64,000 nucleotides of DNA from Ziziphus jujuba (lineage: Eukaryota > Streptophyta > Magnoliopsida > Rosales > Rhamnaceae). Below the pieces are notes generated by a model, which saw nothing but the letters and a program-made list of their open reading frames with translations, made no database searches and was not told the origin of the DNA. Made by a program: the position numbers and the translations under genes. Of the stretch, positions 1-12,100 are shown in pieces (the first letter of the stretch is position 1; each line of letters begins with the position of its first letter). The stretch spans positions 21,719,001-21,783,000 of the forward strand of contig NC_083387.1 in the NCBI RefSeq assembly GCF_031755915.1, read 5' to 3'.

Positions 1-476
1 TAAGTCATAATTTATGACCAATGTGAAACTTCTAACCTTGGGAATGCTGTCTATGGCTAATGTTGGACTTCTAATCTTGGTACTTTGTATTAACCTCTAA
101 ACTCATCAAGGTTCTACACTTCATGTACACATCATACTATTTTCTGAATAGGATAACCGGTTTTTGGTAGGTTGGATTTACTAGCAACTCTTTGGGCCAC
201 CAAATTGAAAAAATGACATAAATAAATAAACAACTGTCTCAATGGCTGGCAATCAATTCTATGGCTGAAATGTGACCTGCTCAAGTTTTTATTGGCTTCT
301 AATTACTTCTCTAAACAGCCCCAAAATAGATTTTGTGTTTCTTCGGAACAAACTATCACCTAAAAACTGAACAGTGTAAATGGAAATGGGCAACAAGTTA
401 AGCAAGGAAATTATTAGTTCTCTACTAATGCATTTCAAAAGGGCATGGAATAGTCGAAAACGAAAGAGAAAGTTTA

Positions 477-527
477 AGTTCCACATGGCTGTTTTGATAA
501 AGGTTGAGTTGTGTCACCATATATAAA
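477..527 (+). promoter_or_regulatory. Plant snRNA-type promoter (USE + TATA box) of the U4 fragment
   Basis: A USE-like element, GTTCCACATGG, lies at 478-488 (plant consensus RTCCCACATCG). A TATA box, TATATAAA, lies at 520-527. The gap between them is 31 nt, which fits the wider spacing of RNA polymerase II snRNA genes rather than the shorter spacing of polymerase III (U6-type) genes. The predicted start is near 556, exactly where U4 similarity begins. The USE here is more diverged than in the two copies near 39.1-39.4 kb. Confidence 0.65.
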
Positions 528-555
528 ATAAAAGCTAGTATTGAAAAGGAAAACA

Positions 556-613
556 ATCTTTGCACATGGGGCAATGAGGCAGCTAATCAAGTTTTAACCG
601 AAGTGCATCTATT
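556..613 (+). pseudogene. U4: U4 snRNA, truncated 5' fragment (copy 1)
   Basis: The 58 nt begin ATCTTTGCACATGGGGCAAT and continue through the AACCGA and CTATT segments of the plant U4 5' domain, which forms stem II with U6 and the 5' stem-loop bound by the 15.5K/SNU13 protein. Similarity stops at 613. Position 614 begins CACTACAACAAAAACATG, a CACTA-type terminus, in place of the rest of the 5' stem, the central domain and the Sm site. The fragment has several substitutions relative to the copies at 39,187 and 39,406. It cannot make a functional U4 because more than half of the RNA is missing. Confidence 0.75.
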
Positions 614-950
614 CACTACAACAAAAACATGTTTTTAGCCATGGCTTATTTTGTCACCATAGATTAAACATTTGTGAATGAAATACATCTGTGACTAAAT
701 TTCACTTGTGGTTAGGTTGCAGTTATACCCCATCATTAAAAGTGTTTAGCTACAAAACTAAGTGTTTGTGGCTAAGGAAACATATCAGCGACAAAAATAT
801 TTGTCACTGTGTTACAAATCATTTTGACACAACATACTTACATTTGTGTCACTATAAAAGGTTTTTTGATACTAAAAGTTTACCATTAGTGACTAAAGTA
901 ATATTTATGGCTAACATCATAACCAGTTAGTGACAATTTGAATGTTTTAT
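614..950 (+). mobile_element. CACTA-type terminus with subterminal repeats (left end)
   Basis: The segment opens with CACTACAACAAAAACATG, matching the conserved CACTA start of plant En/Spm-like terminal inverted repeats. It then carries many short motifs of the type TTTGTGGCTAA, TTTGTCACTG and TTAGTGACTAA in both orientations, as expected of CACTA subterminal repeats. The same arrangement, more degraded, follows the U4 fragments at 39,245 and 39,464. No matching right terminus (a TAGTG end) was found near 950, so the element is truncated or its end has decayed. No coding capacity is seen. Confidence 0.6.
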
Positions 951-1972
951 TATTAGCATGTATATAGTGTCTTTTATGATCGTATTATATATTTTGCATT
1001 ATACATTGTGTATTTATAATTTTTAATGTAATAATTTTGCATTACATACAGTGTATTTATATATAAATATAAAAGTCAATACATACCAAATAAACAAAAA
1101 TGGATATATATCCACTAAAGTTAATCAAGAATTTTTATATCATGTAAACATTATCAATACACCATACTTGCACTGTTATCAATAATAATACCATCGAAAT
1201 CTAGAAATTCCTTTACATTTAAAAAAAGAAAAGAAAAAAGAAAAAGTCTAAAAATTACGAAAATCAAAACACACGCACTACTAAAGTCTACTTTCGCTTT
1301 CGCTTTGCTGTTGATACAACTTTTCTTTCTTTCCTTGTCTTCTATTGCATATCGCCAACAAGCTTGCTTTACTACCCTAACATATTTGCCATCATTAACC
1401 TGCTATACAATATATCTGAACACAGATAAAAGAGTAACTGATAGACACATATACTGACGACTTTAACATGGATGGAAAATGAGAATGGCATAGAATCTAC
1501 AAAATTGTTTTGAAGCCTCCTAACAAAGCAATATTTGTAAATAAGTTAGTTATTAATCATAGAGCAATTAAAGTTTAAATTTCAGGTAGTTTTTTTTAGT
1601 TCAATTTTATATCTCACATAGACATTGATTTATCTATGCTAACCGAAGTTGGATGAAAATAAAGAAAACTCCTAAATCAGGTATTCTGCCTGAAGTTCAA
1701 TTTCTGATGTCCACCGGTAACAAAATTTTTTTTCTTTCTACATAATTATTGATAGTACTTATTCAGTTACAGTTAGGAAAGCATAATCAAGATTCTTACA
1801 CAGTGACCAAGTTTTGTAGATTAGCAAATGTTGAAGGAACCTCACGAATAACTCCACAACTATGAATATAACTGCCAAACAAACAATTCTTGTGAAGTCA
1901 AAAGAAAAAAAAATAATAAAATAAAATAAAATGAAAACGAATATGCCAGCCAAGTCACCTTTAAAATCTACA
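951..1972. other. AT-rich non-coding stretch
   Basis: No ORF with recognisable similarity is present. The stretch has A/T runs and a short TTTCGC-rich patch near 1,300. The short ORF at 1,759-2,040 (minus) is hydrophobic low-complexity reading of A/T-rich DNA and is not supported as a gene. Confidence 0.5.
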
Positions 1973-2159
1973 AACATGCAACATACAGCAATGGAAAAAT
2001 GTGAACAAGTGACTAATAATTCTGCAAACTTCATAGCCATACATCAAGAACTTAATAATCTAGTCCCCATTAAAAACTGCCAACATGCAACATATGACAA
2101 TAAAAAATTGTGAACAAGTGACTACTAATTCTGCAAACTTCACAGCCATACATCAAGAA
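1973..2159 (+). repeat. Two-copy tandem repeat, 109-bp period
   Basis: The block 1,973-2,050 (AACATGCAACATA, GTGAACAAGTGACTA, TTCTGCAAACTTC, CATACATCAAGAA) recurs at 2,082-2,159 with few differences. The overlapping short ORFs in this interval are products of the repeat and show no recognisable domain. Confidence 0.75.
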
Positions 2160-2384
2160 AGTAATAATATTTCAAAATGCACATTTTCGTTAGCAAATTC
2201 AAAAGACTTTAGAGCTTTATGCCATGACATAAAAGCCAAAAAAGCATTATGTGGGGGAAAATTTGGGGTCTCCTCCAAATTTCTTCAGGATCTTGTGATT
2301 GATTGCAAAGAGAAATCAATGAAACAAATTAAAGCACATACAGAAAACAACAGAAAAATAAAAGAGAAGAGAAGAAATTTTTAA

Positions 2385-2885
2385 TGTGGCTTAGTGATCA
2401 ATGTGGTCTGTACGTCCACGGAGCACATCAGCTCAAAATCCACTATCAAACTTGGGAGTTTTAGAAAGATGGTGAAGAACTCTCTCTTGTTCTCTTTTGT
2501 TGACTCTCTCAATCTCTCTCTAGGTTGCACAAACTCAGACTATCTCATAATGAAGTTTAGGCTAAATGCAACCCACTTAAACAAAAGAAAAACATAATAA
2601 AGACATCAAAACTTGTAAAAACATCACTGTACACCATGGTGCTTTCAAGCCTTTTACTAAGTTGCTGCGGTGAACTTTGATCAGTGCTACGTCACTAGAT
2701 CTCGGGAAAAATAGGCCTAAAGGAGTTTGAACTAGTGGCACAATGCCACTTGACCAGCACTACAGTGCTCACCACCACTGACTGGCCACGTGGCCTCTTA
2801 CCCACAGCTGCACTTCTTTGCAGCATTGCTAGTTCTCCTTTTCGTTGCTTTTCTCCTTGGTTTTCCTTCAAGCTACACATTAACA
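2385..2885 (-). mobile_element. Copia 3' LTR (minus strand; lower boundary uncertain)
   Basis: On the minus strand, directly after the end of the Copia polyprotein remnant, a purine-rich tract is followed by TGTTAATGTGTAGC, a typical LTR start, at plus-strand 2,885. The LTR then runs toward lower coordinates and contains a region with repeated GAGAGA motifs. The lower edge is put at the TG of TGTGGC near 2,385 because that gives TG...CA ends, but no target duplication or second LTR confirms it. Confidence 0.5.
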
Positions 2886-2897
2886 ATCTCCCATTTG
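2886..2897 (-). other. Polypurine tract of the Copia element
   Basis: On the minus strand this reads CAAATGGGAGAT immediately before the LTR start TGTTAATG. This is the usual position and composition of the plus-strand primer in plant Copia elements, whose tract commonly reads AAxTGGGAGA. Confidence 0.65.
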
Positions 2898-2949
2898 AAG
2901 ACTGAAACCATACCTCCTACCTTAATGATTAGTGGATGCGGTACGCTTA

Positions 2950-4205
2950 TCTACATATCTTTAACCTCGAAGACCAACTGAAGCTGTGAATTGCTCCAAT
3001 TTCTTTGTTGGCTTGGTTAACATATCTAAGGGATTCTTACTTCTTTGCATTTTCACAAGCACCGACACCTCATCTTCAAGCAAGTCTTTAGTAAAGTGAT
3101 AATGAACATCAATATACTTAGTCCGTGCATAGTATGTTTAGTTCTTGGCCAAGTGTATTGCACTTTGGCTATCATTATACAAAGAATACTCCTCCTAATA
3201 GAATCCCAAATTTGACAATAGGCCCTACAACCATATTATCCCCTTATCGATTTTTGTCACTACCACATCTTCTGCTTTAGTTGTAGAGAACACCACAGTT
3301 CTCTATAACTGAAATACCCAACTGATGGTAGTTACACTTATAGAAAACACATCACCTGTAGTGCTCCTCTTGTTATCTACATTACCAGCACAATCCGCAT
3401 CTACGTAACCATGTAGCTCTAACTCACCCGTTCTAAGGCATAGATATTTCTTAGTGGTACCTCACAAATATCTAAATATCCATCTCATAGCCTCCCAATA
3501 CTGTTTACCTATGTTTAACATGTATCTTCTAGCATCTCCCATTACATGAGCTTTATCTGGTCTTGTGCCGACCATGACATACATCATATTCCTAATGGCT
3601 AAAGCATAGGGAATCTTAGCCACGTAGTCTAACTTTTTAATTGTCTTCAGACTCTATTCCTTGGATAACTTGAAATGGTTAGCCAAAAGCACTCTGATAG
3701 ATTTGGCATAAATCATTACAAACCTTCCCAATACCTTTTTAATGTACTCTTCTCGAGAAAGCTTCAAAATGTGATTCTTTCTATGCTTGCTAATTCTCAT
3801 GCCAAGTATTTATTTGGCCTCTCCAGAGTCCTTCATTTCAAATTTACTAGATGAATTCTTCTTAAACATGTTAATCTTATTGAGATCTAAACTAGCAACC
3901 TACATGTCATCATCATAAAGTTACAAAATAATAAAACTATCACCAGTTCTTTTAAAGTAGCAACAGTGATCTGCTTTGTACTTCTAGTACACATTCTCTT
4001 TCATGAAGCCATCAAAGGTCTTGTACCACTGTTTAAAGCCTACTTTAAGCCATATAGGCTTTTCTTCAACTTGTACACCAGATTCTACTTGCCTCTAACT
4101 GTAAATCATTCTGCCTACTACATGTATATCTTATCTTCCAAGTCACCATGAAGGAATGATGTCTTCACATCTAGCTGGTGATGCACCTCTTCACAAGTAT
4201 ATGAA
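2950..4205 (-). pseudogene. Copia polyprotein remnant: C-terminal half of reverse transcriptase and RNase H
   Basis: Translated on the minus strand from 4,205 downward, the sequence gives, in order: the RT block QLDVKTSFLHGDLEDKIYM, KSLYGLK (a stop follows where the family has Q), a degraded active-site block DDDM in place of YVDDM, LGMRISKH, the connection TRPDKAHVMGDARR, an RNase H start YVDADCAG, NDSQSAIHLAKN, and the tail KYIDVHYHFTKDLLEDE then NPLDMLTKP. These match the Tork/Tnt1 lineage of Ty1/Copia. Several in-frame stops and small frameshifts make it non-functional. The N-terminal part of the same RT is at 13,250, so the element was split by later insertions. The family match is strong because order and spacing of many blocks agree. 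Confidence 0.88.
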
Positions 4206-5306
4206 TCGCTTAAGTAGTATATTAAATATCATCCTATAGAGATTTTTTGTTACTAATTATTAATGTAGTCTAACTCTTAGTGTTGCTAAGAGAAATCAAA
4301 TAAGTAGTGTGTAAATTGAACTTACCAATCTAAAATGAATAATACTAAATTAAACAAGTTCTAAATCAATTTGAAGGACTAGGACTTTAGACTTTATCAA
4401 CGCTTCCCTAACATGTATTAGTTGTTTAGATCTAACTATAATTTTCTAATGTACTATTTATCTCTATTGAGTTTAAACAATCTATTGAATATTAACCAAA
4501 TTACCAAATCTCTTTGCCTAAATTGATTAATTCAAAATTTTATTACGTTCAAATTAATGAGATGGAAAAAGCAATAATTGTACCTCTCAGTCTCAATCTT
4601 GCTTTGGGTTTCAATTATGGATAAAGCACAAATATTTATTTATCAATATTAAACTCATGCAATCAAATCTGTCACGTAGTTGGCCAATCTAAATGAAATC
4701 ATTAAGAATATAATTGAAATTGAACTTTAGAAAGTAGTAAATCAAAATATCATTCACAACTAATTCACACTAGTTCCACATGACTACATCTAAACCCGAG
4801 TTAATTGTTTAGTTGCACATGATTAAAATAAAATCAAACATGTCTATAATATAATTTACCATGGTAAATTAAAAAAAGAAAGTGAAATAAACATTCAACA
4901 ATAAAATCCATAAGATAAGAAAACAAGGGAAGAAGACTAGAATGAGATCAACAATTGAAGTTGCAATAGTCTTGAATGTGTGTCCTCCTTCTTCTTTTAC
5001 CTCTTCTTGTGTGCCAAACCACCCCCCCCCCCCTTTCTTTCTCTTTCTTTTTACGATTTTCTTTTAAAGAACTTAGAAACGTCTCCGAAATAGTCCTCCT
5101 CTTGCTTTTATAGAGTTATTTTTTTAGGATAAAAATAACTTTAGTTGCTTAAAATTGGATGTAGCACCACGACATTGTTTGAAAAGAGTTGCAGTGCTTT
5201 ACTAAAGAACACTTTTTGACTACCGTTGTTGATCGGTATTGCAGTTCTGAAAGTTAAATGTCTGGAACTCTTCTCTTTGGAAGAATTGTGTGAATTGTTG
5301 TAGCAC
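4206..5306. other. AT-rich unassigned stretch, possibly an old LTR fragment
   Basis: No coding similarity is seen. On the minus strand a TATAAAAG motif near 5,113 is followed by a C/T-poor leader-like sequence, and there is a 12-C run at 5,022-5,033, so it may be part of an unrelated LTR. Together with 8,779-9,032 it forms the host sequence of the solo LTR at 5,311-8,778. The minus-strand ORF at 5,141-5,437 crosses that LTR boundary and is not a gene. Confidence 0.35.
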
Positions 5307-5310
5307 GAGG

Positions 5311-5840
5311 TGTAACACCTTGTACTAAATTGTACTAGAACTTTTTGCATTTTAATCAAGTTTGACCAGAGTTGATTGAGTGAGTTCACAATTGACTTTT
5401 TGATACAGTTAGACTTTTGTTTTGACCAGGGTACCATTGTTATGTACGCATTATCATAAGTTCATAGACTAGCGACATATTAAACTCAGAATTAGGATTA
5501 GAGAGTTATGGTTAAAACAAGGTATGACTTGGTTAAGCAAGCCTTAGGTTGACTTTTTATTTGTTCAAGTTATGACTTTGACTGATGGAATATCGTATAG
5601 TGTTTGTCAATATGAGTCTGTAGACTAGCAGCATACTCAATTTTGGAGCTACAGTTGAAAAGTTATGGCTCTATGAATTGATAATTTGTTTTTAAGACTA
5701 GTTTTATAGGGTATTTTTGAAAAAGGTGTAACAATGGGGAATTAAAATACAAGCTTACATGTGCCATGTTTTAGCACCTAGGTGACCCACTTGGATGAAC
5801 AATGGCCATTTGATGGCTATTTATTGTGTCACTTGGACTC

Positions 5841-5875
<35 letters not shown>

Positions 5876-6665
5876 GGGAGAGAGAGAGAGAGTTGGCCAC
5901 CACCTGAAATCTATATCTAACCACTACCCTCACCGCCACCATGATCATGAAGCCCACCCTAAACAAGGCTGGCAACCTAAAATTCACAGCTAAATCACTG
6001 GCAAGGAGCCGGATAAGGTGAATTCATATGGCAACAATAGCCAAGTTTTCCAGCCAAATTGACCCACTTTCGTCCACTGTTTTGCCTCATTGCTTGTACC
6101 ATCATGTTGCCCACTCAAACAGTAGCTAGCCGCCCAAATTTTACGGCCAGATTGTTGGACGTACAGGGATCGGGCCGATTACTTATGATAGTATGGCCTA
6201 CCATTTTTTATTTTTTTGGTGGGTTTCAGGCCAAACAACCACATATTTCCACAAATTTTTTACCTCTTTGAGCTCAAATCCAATGTCCTTTTAGCTCAAT
6301 TCAAGTTAGATTGAGAGATCCAAAAGGCTGAAGTTAGCCAATCCTTTTCGATGAAATTCTGGCTACCATCGACTGAATTTCCAAGAGGTAAGACTAAATT
6401 CATGATCCCCATGTTTCAAGCTTCATTTTGCAACATGGGTTGTCAACTTGGACTAAAGTTTATGTTATTACCCCCGCTGAGCTGTGTGTAAAATACCCGA
6501 TAAAAATTACTATTCTGATATATATTGTATTTTTAATTATATTTTAGGCACCCTTGTAAATCGTGTCCCTTGAAGGAATTGGAGTCATTCGTATTTTTAG
6601 ATGAGTGGTATATTTTTCAAATTATTATTTTTTGGTTATACAGTGATCTGTATAAATGTTAAACT

Positions 6666-6701
<36 letters not shown>

Positions 6702-6819
6702 TTGTGTATATTGTGTTTAAATTAACAAGATGTGTATTTTTATTTTTATGAATTTTTATAAATATAATGTTATGTTGGTCATAAAATTGCCATATTATAA
6801 ACATTCAAATTTTTCTGGT

Positions 6820-6853
<34 letters not shown>

Positions 6854-8778
6854 CATATGCACACATATATATAAAATTTGGTTGATATGTCTCAGCATCT
6901 TTGTTTATGTATTTTTATGAATTTCCATGTATAATTATAATTATTTTGATTAAGTATTTTATTTAAATATTTTAGTATATAAAATGCTTTTCTATGACTT
7001 GAATTTTGTTTTTCTCAATAATGGTATATTCATGGGTAATATGTTTTATTCATGATTTGTGAAATTTTAAATTATTGTTTAAGCATATTTAAAATTGTGT
7101 TTTTTAGACTATAAACTATTCTATAGATTTAGAGGATTTGTGTTGTTGAAGGTTGGATTTAGTATTTTATGGTTTCCAGTATGTAGCATAATAAAATGGA
7201 TTTATGTAAAATTATTGTTGTCCAAAATTATGGTATTTTATAGATATTTGTTTTTAAATGCAACATACAGTATTAGTGCTCTATATTGTGGTTATCATTG
7301 ATCAGCGTGTTGGTATGCTTATCTATTCTATAGGAGGTAAGGTGAGAGAGGGTACGTAGATATTTTGTGATGTCAGCATTTGCCGCCTTCTTCTTAGCAG
7401 TAAGATGGCAGATTATTAGAATCGACACCTGTGAATCGCCAAAGTGTCCGATTACAAGTTCTCTTCTCCCTTTTTATTGCCAAGAGGTGTTTAGGACATC
7501 AAATAATCATCTAGTATCACTCAGTATATAGTATAATGCATCAAGAATACACAGTATTTTATGTGCTTTTGAATATTTTTAATGGATTTATTTAAATTAT
7601 GGATTTAATTGTTTAATTAATCATTTATTTATTTATTTGTTTGTTTTTTACTTTATTGGTTTTATTTATTTTAATTATCTCATTTTAATTACTTTAACAA
7701 ATTTTATTTTTTTATTTAATCAATCACTATGAAATGATTCTTAAAATATTACTTTATTTGATTTTCCTTGCAACCAATTTTGTAATTTAGCGAAAGTTAT
7801 GATTTTGAATGTATTTAAATGATTTAAGCATTGTTTGATTTTACACATTTTATATTAAATTATTTAATGGCTTATTTATTTTAATTGAAGAGTTTTATTT
7901 AATTTTATCTTATTATTATTTTATTTCATTCATTTATTTATTAAAATGATCATTTGTGAGATATTTATTTAACTGTTATTTTATCTTGTTTTATTTTTTG
8001 TAAAAGTATTTTTATAATTGGGGATATAAATAATGAGTTCTGTAAAAATAATTTTAAGCAAAGGAACTTTTCAAAATGAGTGATTCAGTGAAGGTTTTGA
8101 GGGGGAAAAAAAAAGGGTTTTGAGGAAAAAAAATTGTTTTTCTAAAAATTTATTTTATTTTCTTATAATATTGTCATCGTCGTTGTTGTTCTTATTATTA
8201 TTATTATTATTATTATTAGAATAAAATACCACTCACTAGGATGATCGGCATCTCATTATAGATATATATATATATATATATATTTATATTTACATTTATT
8301 TATTTTTAAACCTATTCCCCTAAGTCCTGGTTGTTAGCAACCCACGGTTCAAGTAGCGTACAACGTTTCTCGACTCTGTACCCTTCTTTATGTTTCATGT
8401 AGTGTTTCTGGAACTTTTTTTTCATATTCTTTTATTATTATTACAAATTCTTTTTTTATTTGTAATATTTAAATCTCATGATTCCCAATTACTCTTAGTA
8501 TGCTGTAGTACTGTTGCGACTTATAAAGTTATTTATTGTTTACTATTTATATTTTTACGCTATCATTATTTAAGTCTTATAAATTTGTAAAAAATTGTAA
8601 TAAGGGGGAGGAATAAGGTGGATGTATATTTTAAGTGTATTTTGTATGCAGGAAAAATTTTGAGAAGTCCAATTTATAGGGGAGATGTTATAAGGTTTTT
8701 GGTAAAATTTAAAATGGAATTTCCCCTAGTCAGGGCTATTATAGGGTTCCAATAGAGAATTCTGGGAGGGTCCTGATA
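5311..8778 (+). mobile_element. Solo LTR of the giant-LTR Gypsy family (copy L1)
   Basis: The segment starts TGTAACACC and ends GGGTCCTGATA. It is flanked by a 4-bp direct repeat GAGG (5,307-5,310 and 8,779-8,782). Internal landmarks match the LTRs at 42,985-45,679 and 45,917-53,525: a leader with an (AG)n tract (5,843-5,893) near GC-rich sequence, TA and CA microsatellites, the block GGTAAGGTGAGAGAGG near 7,337, and the GGGGGAGGAATAAGGTGGAT block near 8,605. No primer-binding site or coding region lies inside or next to it, so it is a solo LTR formed by recombination. The ORFs at 6,059-6,271, 7,095-7,301 and 8,390-8,590 are chance frames. Confidence 0.75.
6665..6872. repeat. CA and TA microsatellites inside the L1 LTR
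   Basis: A (CA)n run begins at about 6,666 and passes into (TA)n. A second (TA)n tract lies at about 6,822-6,850, followed by a GTGCATATGCACAC palindrome. Equivalent microsatellites occupy the same region of related LTRs at 43,178-43,220 and 47,633-47,699. Confidence 0.8.
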
Positions 8779-9032
8779 GAGGGCTACGACTTTGAAAGGA
8801 AAATGCTAGGGTGTTCTTGAGTGCTATAGTATTGGTGATGAAGTGCTAAGGCTCTCTACTAAAATTTGAATGAAGAACTTCTTCCTAGTTACCGAACATA
8901 ACATAACCGGCAAAAACAACAAAACAACATAAACTAACAAAACACACTCAAGAATTTTCAAACTACATAGTCTAGAAAGCAAGTTGAGTTAATATAAAAT
9001 CAACTCATCAGCTACTCTAGATGAAGATTGAT

Positions 9033-9300
9033 GAGAATCCGCCCATGTCCGCGCAACCGATAACCCGCTGGGGTACTGATTTGATACGGATGAAGACTGG
9101 GCCGATCACTAAGGCTCAAGCTAAGAGATTTAATGACAACCTGGATGCATTTATACAAGGAGTAATTAATTCTTAAAAAGGCTTGTCAATACCCAAAGAT
9201 ACAAGACCTATTTTAAGCATCCAAGTGGTGAAGGTCGATATGGAGCCAGGTAGCTGTTTTTGTGCAAATATGGATTTGGGGCAGCAAGAAATGTTTCCAA
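9033..9300 (+). pseudogene. Gypsy polyprotein C-terminal tail fragment (copy 1)
   Basis: The translation contains MKTGPITKAQAKRF and LSIPKDTRP, the tail found after the integrase in one Gypsy family. The DNA matches 12,100-12,360 (+), 18,320-18,535 (+) and 19,545-19,796 (-). Here it lies upstream of a gag gene rather than downstream of an integrase, so it comes from a second, mostly lost copy. An in-frame stop follows the VINS residues. Confidence 0.7.
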
Positions 9301-9570
9301 TACTTCATTCAGTATTGTTCACTTTTTGCTACTGTTATGTTGATAAGTTTAATTAAAACATACTTGTGATCTAAGTTCTGTTTAGTGGGTGTTTTAATTA
9401 GAACTTTGAGTCAATTCTTTGACCAGAAAAAGCCAAGAGTGTGTGAGCTTAAAAGAGGGTTAAAAGTCGAAACTAGTGTGCAAACATGAGTGCCGAGACC
9501 TTGTTTGAGTGAAACATATAAGGGAGCGAATTTGGTAAGATTCTATTTTATTTTTGTATTATTCATACTA

Positions 9571-10960
9571 GAATGGCAGATTCAAGGTTTAGAAGAGGAG
9601 ATCCACCACAAGAATTAATGAAGAAGAATCCGTAGGATTCAAAGGTGACTCCCTAGCTACGGGGAGTGGAGATGAGCAAATGGACATGAGGGCGGCCTTA
9701 GAGCAATTATAGTGGATGAATGCTCGATTTGATCATATATATCAATGGATGGATAGGTTAGAAAATCCCAAGGAGGATCGAATACAAGGTTTGAAGCTCG
9801 TGGAGGCTGAGGTCGAGATTGAGGAGGCCGAAGGTGACCTAGAGAAGAATTTTGGGAAGGCAATTTTGGAGATGACTTGGACAAGGGGTTTGATGAAATT
9901 TTTGAACCCCAAGGAAGGCTAATCCATGGAAGACCCGCAAGGCATGAAGATGATGGTCTTAGGAATATCAAGGTAAACATTCCACCTTTCATAGGAAAAA
10001 GCGATCTGGAGGCTTCCTTGGAACGGGAGGAACGAATGGAGATGCTTTTTAATTGTCACAACTATTTGGAGGCCAAGAAAGTTAAATTGGCAGCAATGGA
10101 ATTTTGACATTAAGCACTCCAATGGTGGACTAATGAGCAAAACAATCGAAGGAGAGTAGGTGATGAATTGATTACAACTTGGCGACAAAAGAAAAGAGCC
10201 ATGAGGAAGAGATTTATACCGACTCATTACCATAGGTTGCTACATCAAAGACTCCAATCATTATCACAAGGTAGTAGGTCTGTGGAGGATTATTACAAGG
10301 AGATGGAGGTGCTCATGATGACGTTGAGCATGAATAAAGATAGAGAAGTAACCATGGCAAGGTTTTTGGGTGGTTTGAATTGTGAGATAGCCAACCAAGT
10401 GGAGCTTCAACAATATGTAGAATTAGAAGATGCTTCATATGGCAATCAAGATTGCAAATCAATTCAAGAGGAGGGGTACAAGCTCACGGTTTGGAGGGGT
10501 TTCAAGTAGTGGGTGGACAAATTCAACTAGTTGGAGAAGCAACCCCACATTTGAGCCAAGGCTACAACCGAAGCAAGATGAAGGAAGTGCCATTCGGCCA
10601 AGGAAAGATTACCAAGCCGAACTTGTCCAAGTACATAAATCTGAAGGTAAATCTAATCCTAACCCTTCACGGACTAGAGATATTGTTTGCTTTAAATGCC
10701 AGGGCCAGACATATTGCCAACCAATGCCTAAATCGAAGAATCATGATGTTGAAGGACAATGGCGAGTTGGAATCCGATAGTGATGAAGCTGAAATTGAGA
10801 CCAAGCATGAAGAAGAAGAAATTGAAGATGAAGTTGAAACTCTAAAAGCTTCAAATGCCGAATTGAGTTTGGTGGCAAGGAGAGTGTTGAGTGTATACAA
10901 GGATGGGGATCAAGTTCAAAGAGAAAACATCTTCCATAACCTGTAAAATCCAAGGTAAGA
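9571..10960 (+). pseudogene. Gypsy gag remnant
   Basis: The reading frame opens MADSRFRRGDPPQELMKKNP and continues, with frame changes, through a linker, KVNIPPFIGKSDLEASLERE, a stop in EFxHxALQWW, and RRRVGDELITTWRQKKRAMR, RFIPTHYHRLLHQRLQSLSQ, SVEDYYKEMEVLMMTLSMN, MARFLGGLNCEIANQVELQ and YVELEDA. This is the Ty3/Gypsy gag (Retrotrans_gag) consensus order. A broken zinc-knuckle region follows (CFKCQGQTYCQPMPKS near 10,690-10,735), lacking the normal spacing of the CCHC motif. Frameshifts near 9,900 and 10,450 and internal stops make it a pseudogene. Confidence 0.88.
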
Positions 10961-11335
10961 TTTGTAGTATGATAACTGATAGTGGAAGTTGTACAAATAT
11001 GATTAATAATGTTATAGTTGATAAATTAGGCTTAACAACAATTAAACATCTCGAACCTTATAGATTACAATGGCTTAATGATAGTGGTGAGATGAAAATA
11101 AACAAGTCAAGGTAAAATTCAGCATAGATAAATATGTGGATGTTGTTTTGTGTGATATTATACCTATGCATGCCGGACATATTTTATTAGGTAGATCATG
11201 GCAGTTTGAGAAAGATGCTATTCATTATGGTCGAGAAGATTCTACTGTTTTTAAATTTAAGGGAAGAAAGGTCAAGCTGGAGCCATTAACTCCCAAGGAG
11301 GTGTATAGAAATCAACTACAAATACAACAAAAGAG
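10961..11335 (+). pseudogene. Gypsy aspartic protease remnant
   Basis: The translation reads KICSMITDSGSCTNMINN, then KLGLTTIKHLEPYRLQWLND, and after a frameshift near 11,110 VDVVLCDIIPMHAGHILLGR and SWQFEKDAIHYGRE. This is the retropepsin-like domain of plant Gypsy elements. The catalytic DSG triplet is kept and the LLGRxW block is intact. It follows gag directly and leads into a lysine- and glutamate-rich linker (11,336-11,610). Confidence 0.88.
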
Positions 11336-12100
11336 GGAGGCCGAAAAGATCAAGGAGAAAGCAAGCATGGCACCCATGGCTTCACCATCCATCCAAGAAG
11401 GTAGGTCCGAGTTTGCAGTCCAAGGTAAGTGTTCTAAACCTAAACTTAAGGGAAAGAAAGAGAGAAGGCTGAGAGTGATAAAGGACATGAAAAAGCCAAG
11501 AGTGGAGTGAGAGAGGAAGAGAAACCCGAGCGTGCAATAAAGCTGGAAAAAATTGAGAGTGAGGAACAATCCGAGAGGAAGAAAGGAAAAGAAAGGAAAG
11601 ACAGAAGAGTTAAAAAAAATTATCTTAGTTTTGGGAATGTTAATAAAGTAATTTTGAATAAGAAATCGTTGCTGGTCATGATTAATAAAGATGCTTATTT
11701 AAATATGCTTTTGTTGTTTAGACCTTTATCTACATTGTTGAGAGCTTTACTTTATAGAAATTTGAAAATTCGGAAGAGATTATTTGCTAACTTTAAAAAG
11801 TATAATTTTTGCCATGATGAGCATGTATTTTTAGATTTTGTTGTGATAGTGTTTGACCCAGGAGATTTGGTTTGGTTGCACTTATGAAAGTAGAGGTTTT
11901 CAAAATAAAGAAAGTCAAAGCTTATGCTGCATGTGGATGGGCCTTTTCAAGTTTTGAAGCGGATTAACGAGAATGCCTACAAACTTGATCTAACAGGTGA
12001 GTACAATGTTAGTGCCACATTTAATGTTGTTGACTTATCTCCTTTTGCTACAGGTGATGACTTTGATTTGAGGGCAAATCTTTTTCAAGAGGAGGGAATG
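11336..12100 (+). pseudogene. Gypsy pol remnant: linker and RT leader fused to integrase C-terminus
   Basis: After the protease a charged linker (11,336-11,610) leads to KSLLVMINKDAYLNMLL, which resembles the segment just before RT in this family. It then passes within ~60 residues to FDPGDLVWLHL, LHVDGPFQVLKRINENAYKL, DLTGEYNVSATFNVVDLSPF and DLRANLFQEEG, the C-terminal end of the integrase. RT, RNase H and the DDE core of integrase are absent, so a large internal deletion occurred between about 11,740 and 11,780. A frameshift or stop near 11,887 separates two parts of the integrase tail. The element could not transpose by itself. Confidence 0.85.

Larger units (their letters stand above)
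1..613 (+). repeat. Left copy of a duplicated segment carrying a U4 snRNA promoter and 5' end
   Basis: This stretch is closely matched, in the same orientation, by 38,647-39,244. The match starts at the first base of the window, so it may extend further left. It contains upstream DNA, a USE and TATA promoter pair and the first ~58 nt of U4 snRNA. It stops where a CACTA-type terminus begins at 614. The copies differ by scattered substitutions and small indels, so the duplication is not very recent. No protein coding is seen; the short minus-strand ORF at 289-486 is a chance reading frame across this promoter region. Confidence 0.75.

Noticed and set aside
1759..2384. Overlapping short ORFs that share protein motifs
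   Set aside because: The shared motifs come from a 109-bp tandem repeat, and no promoter, domain or codon pattern supports a gene.
5022..5033. C12 homopolymer as a possible structural signal
   Set aside because: A single C run in an unassigned AT-rich stretch; nothing around it suggests a function beyond simple-sequence slippage.
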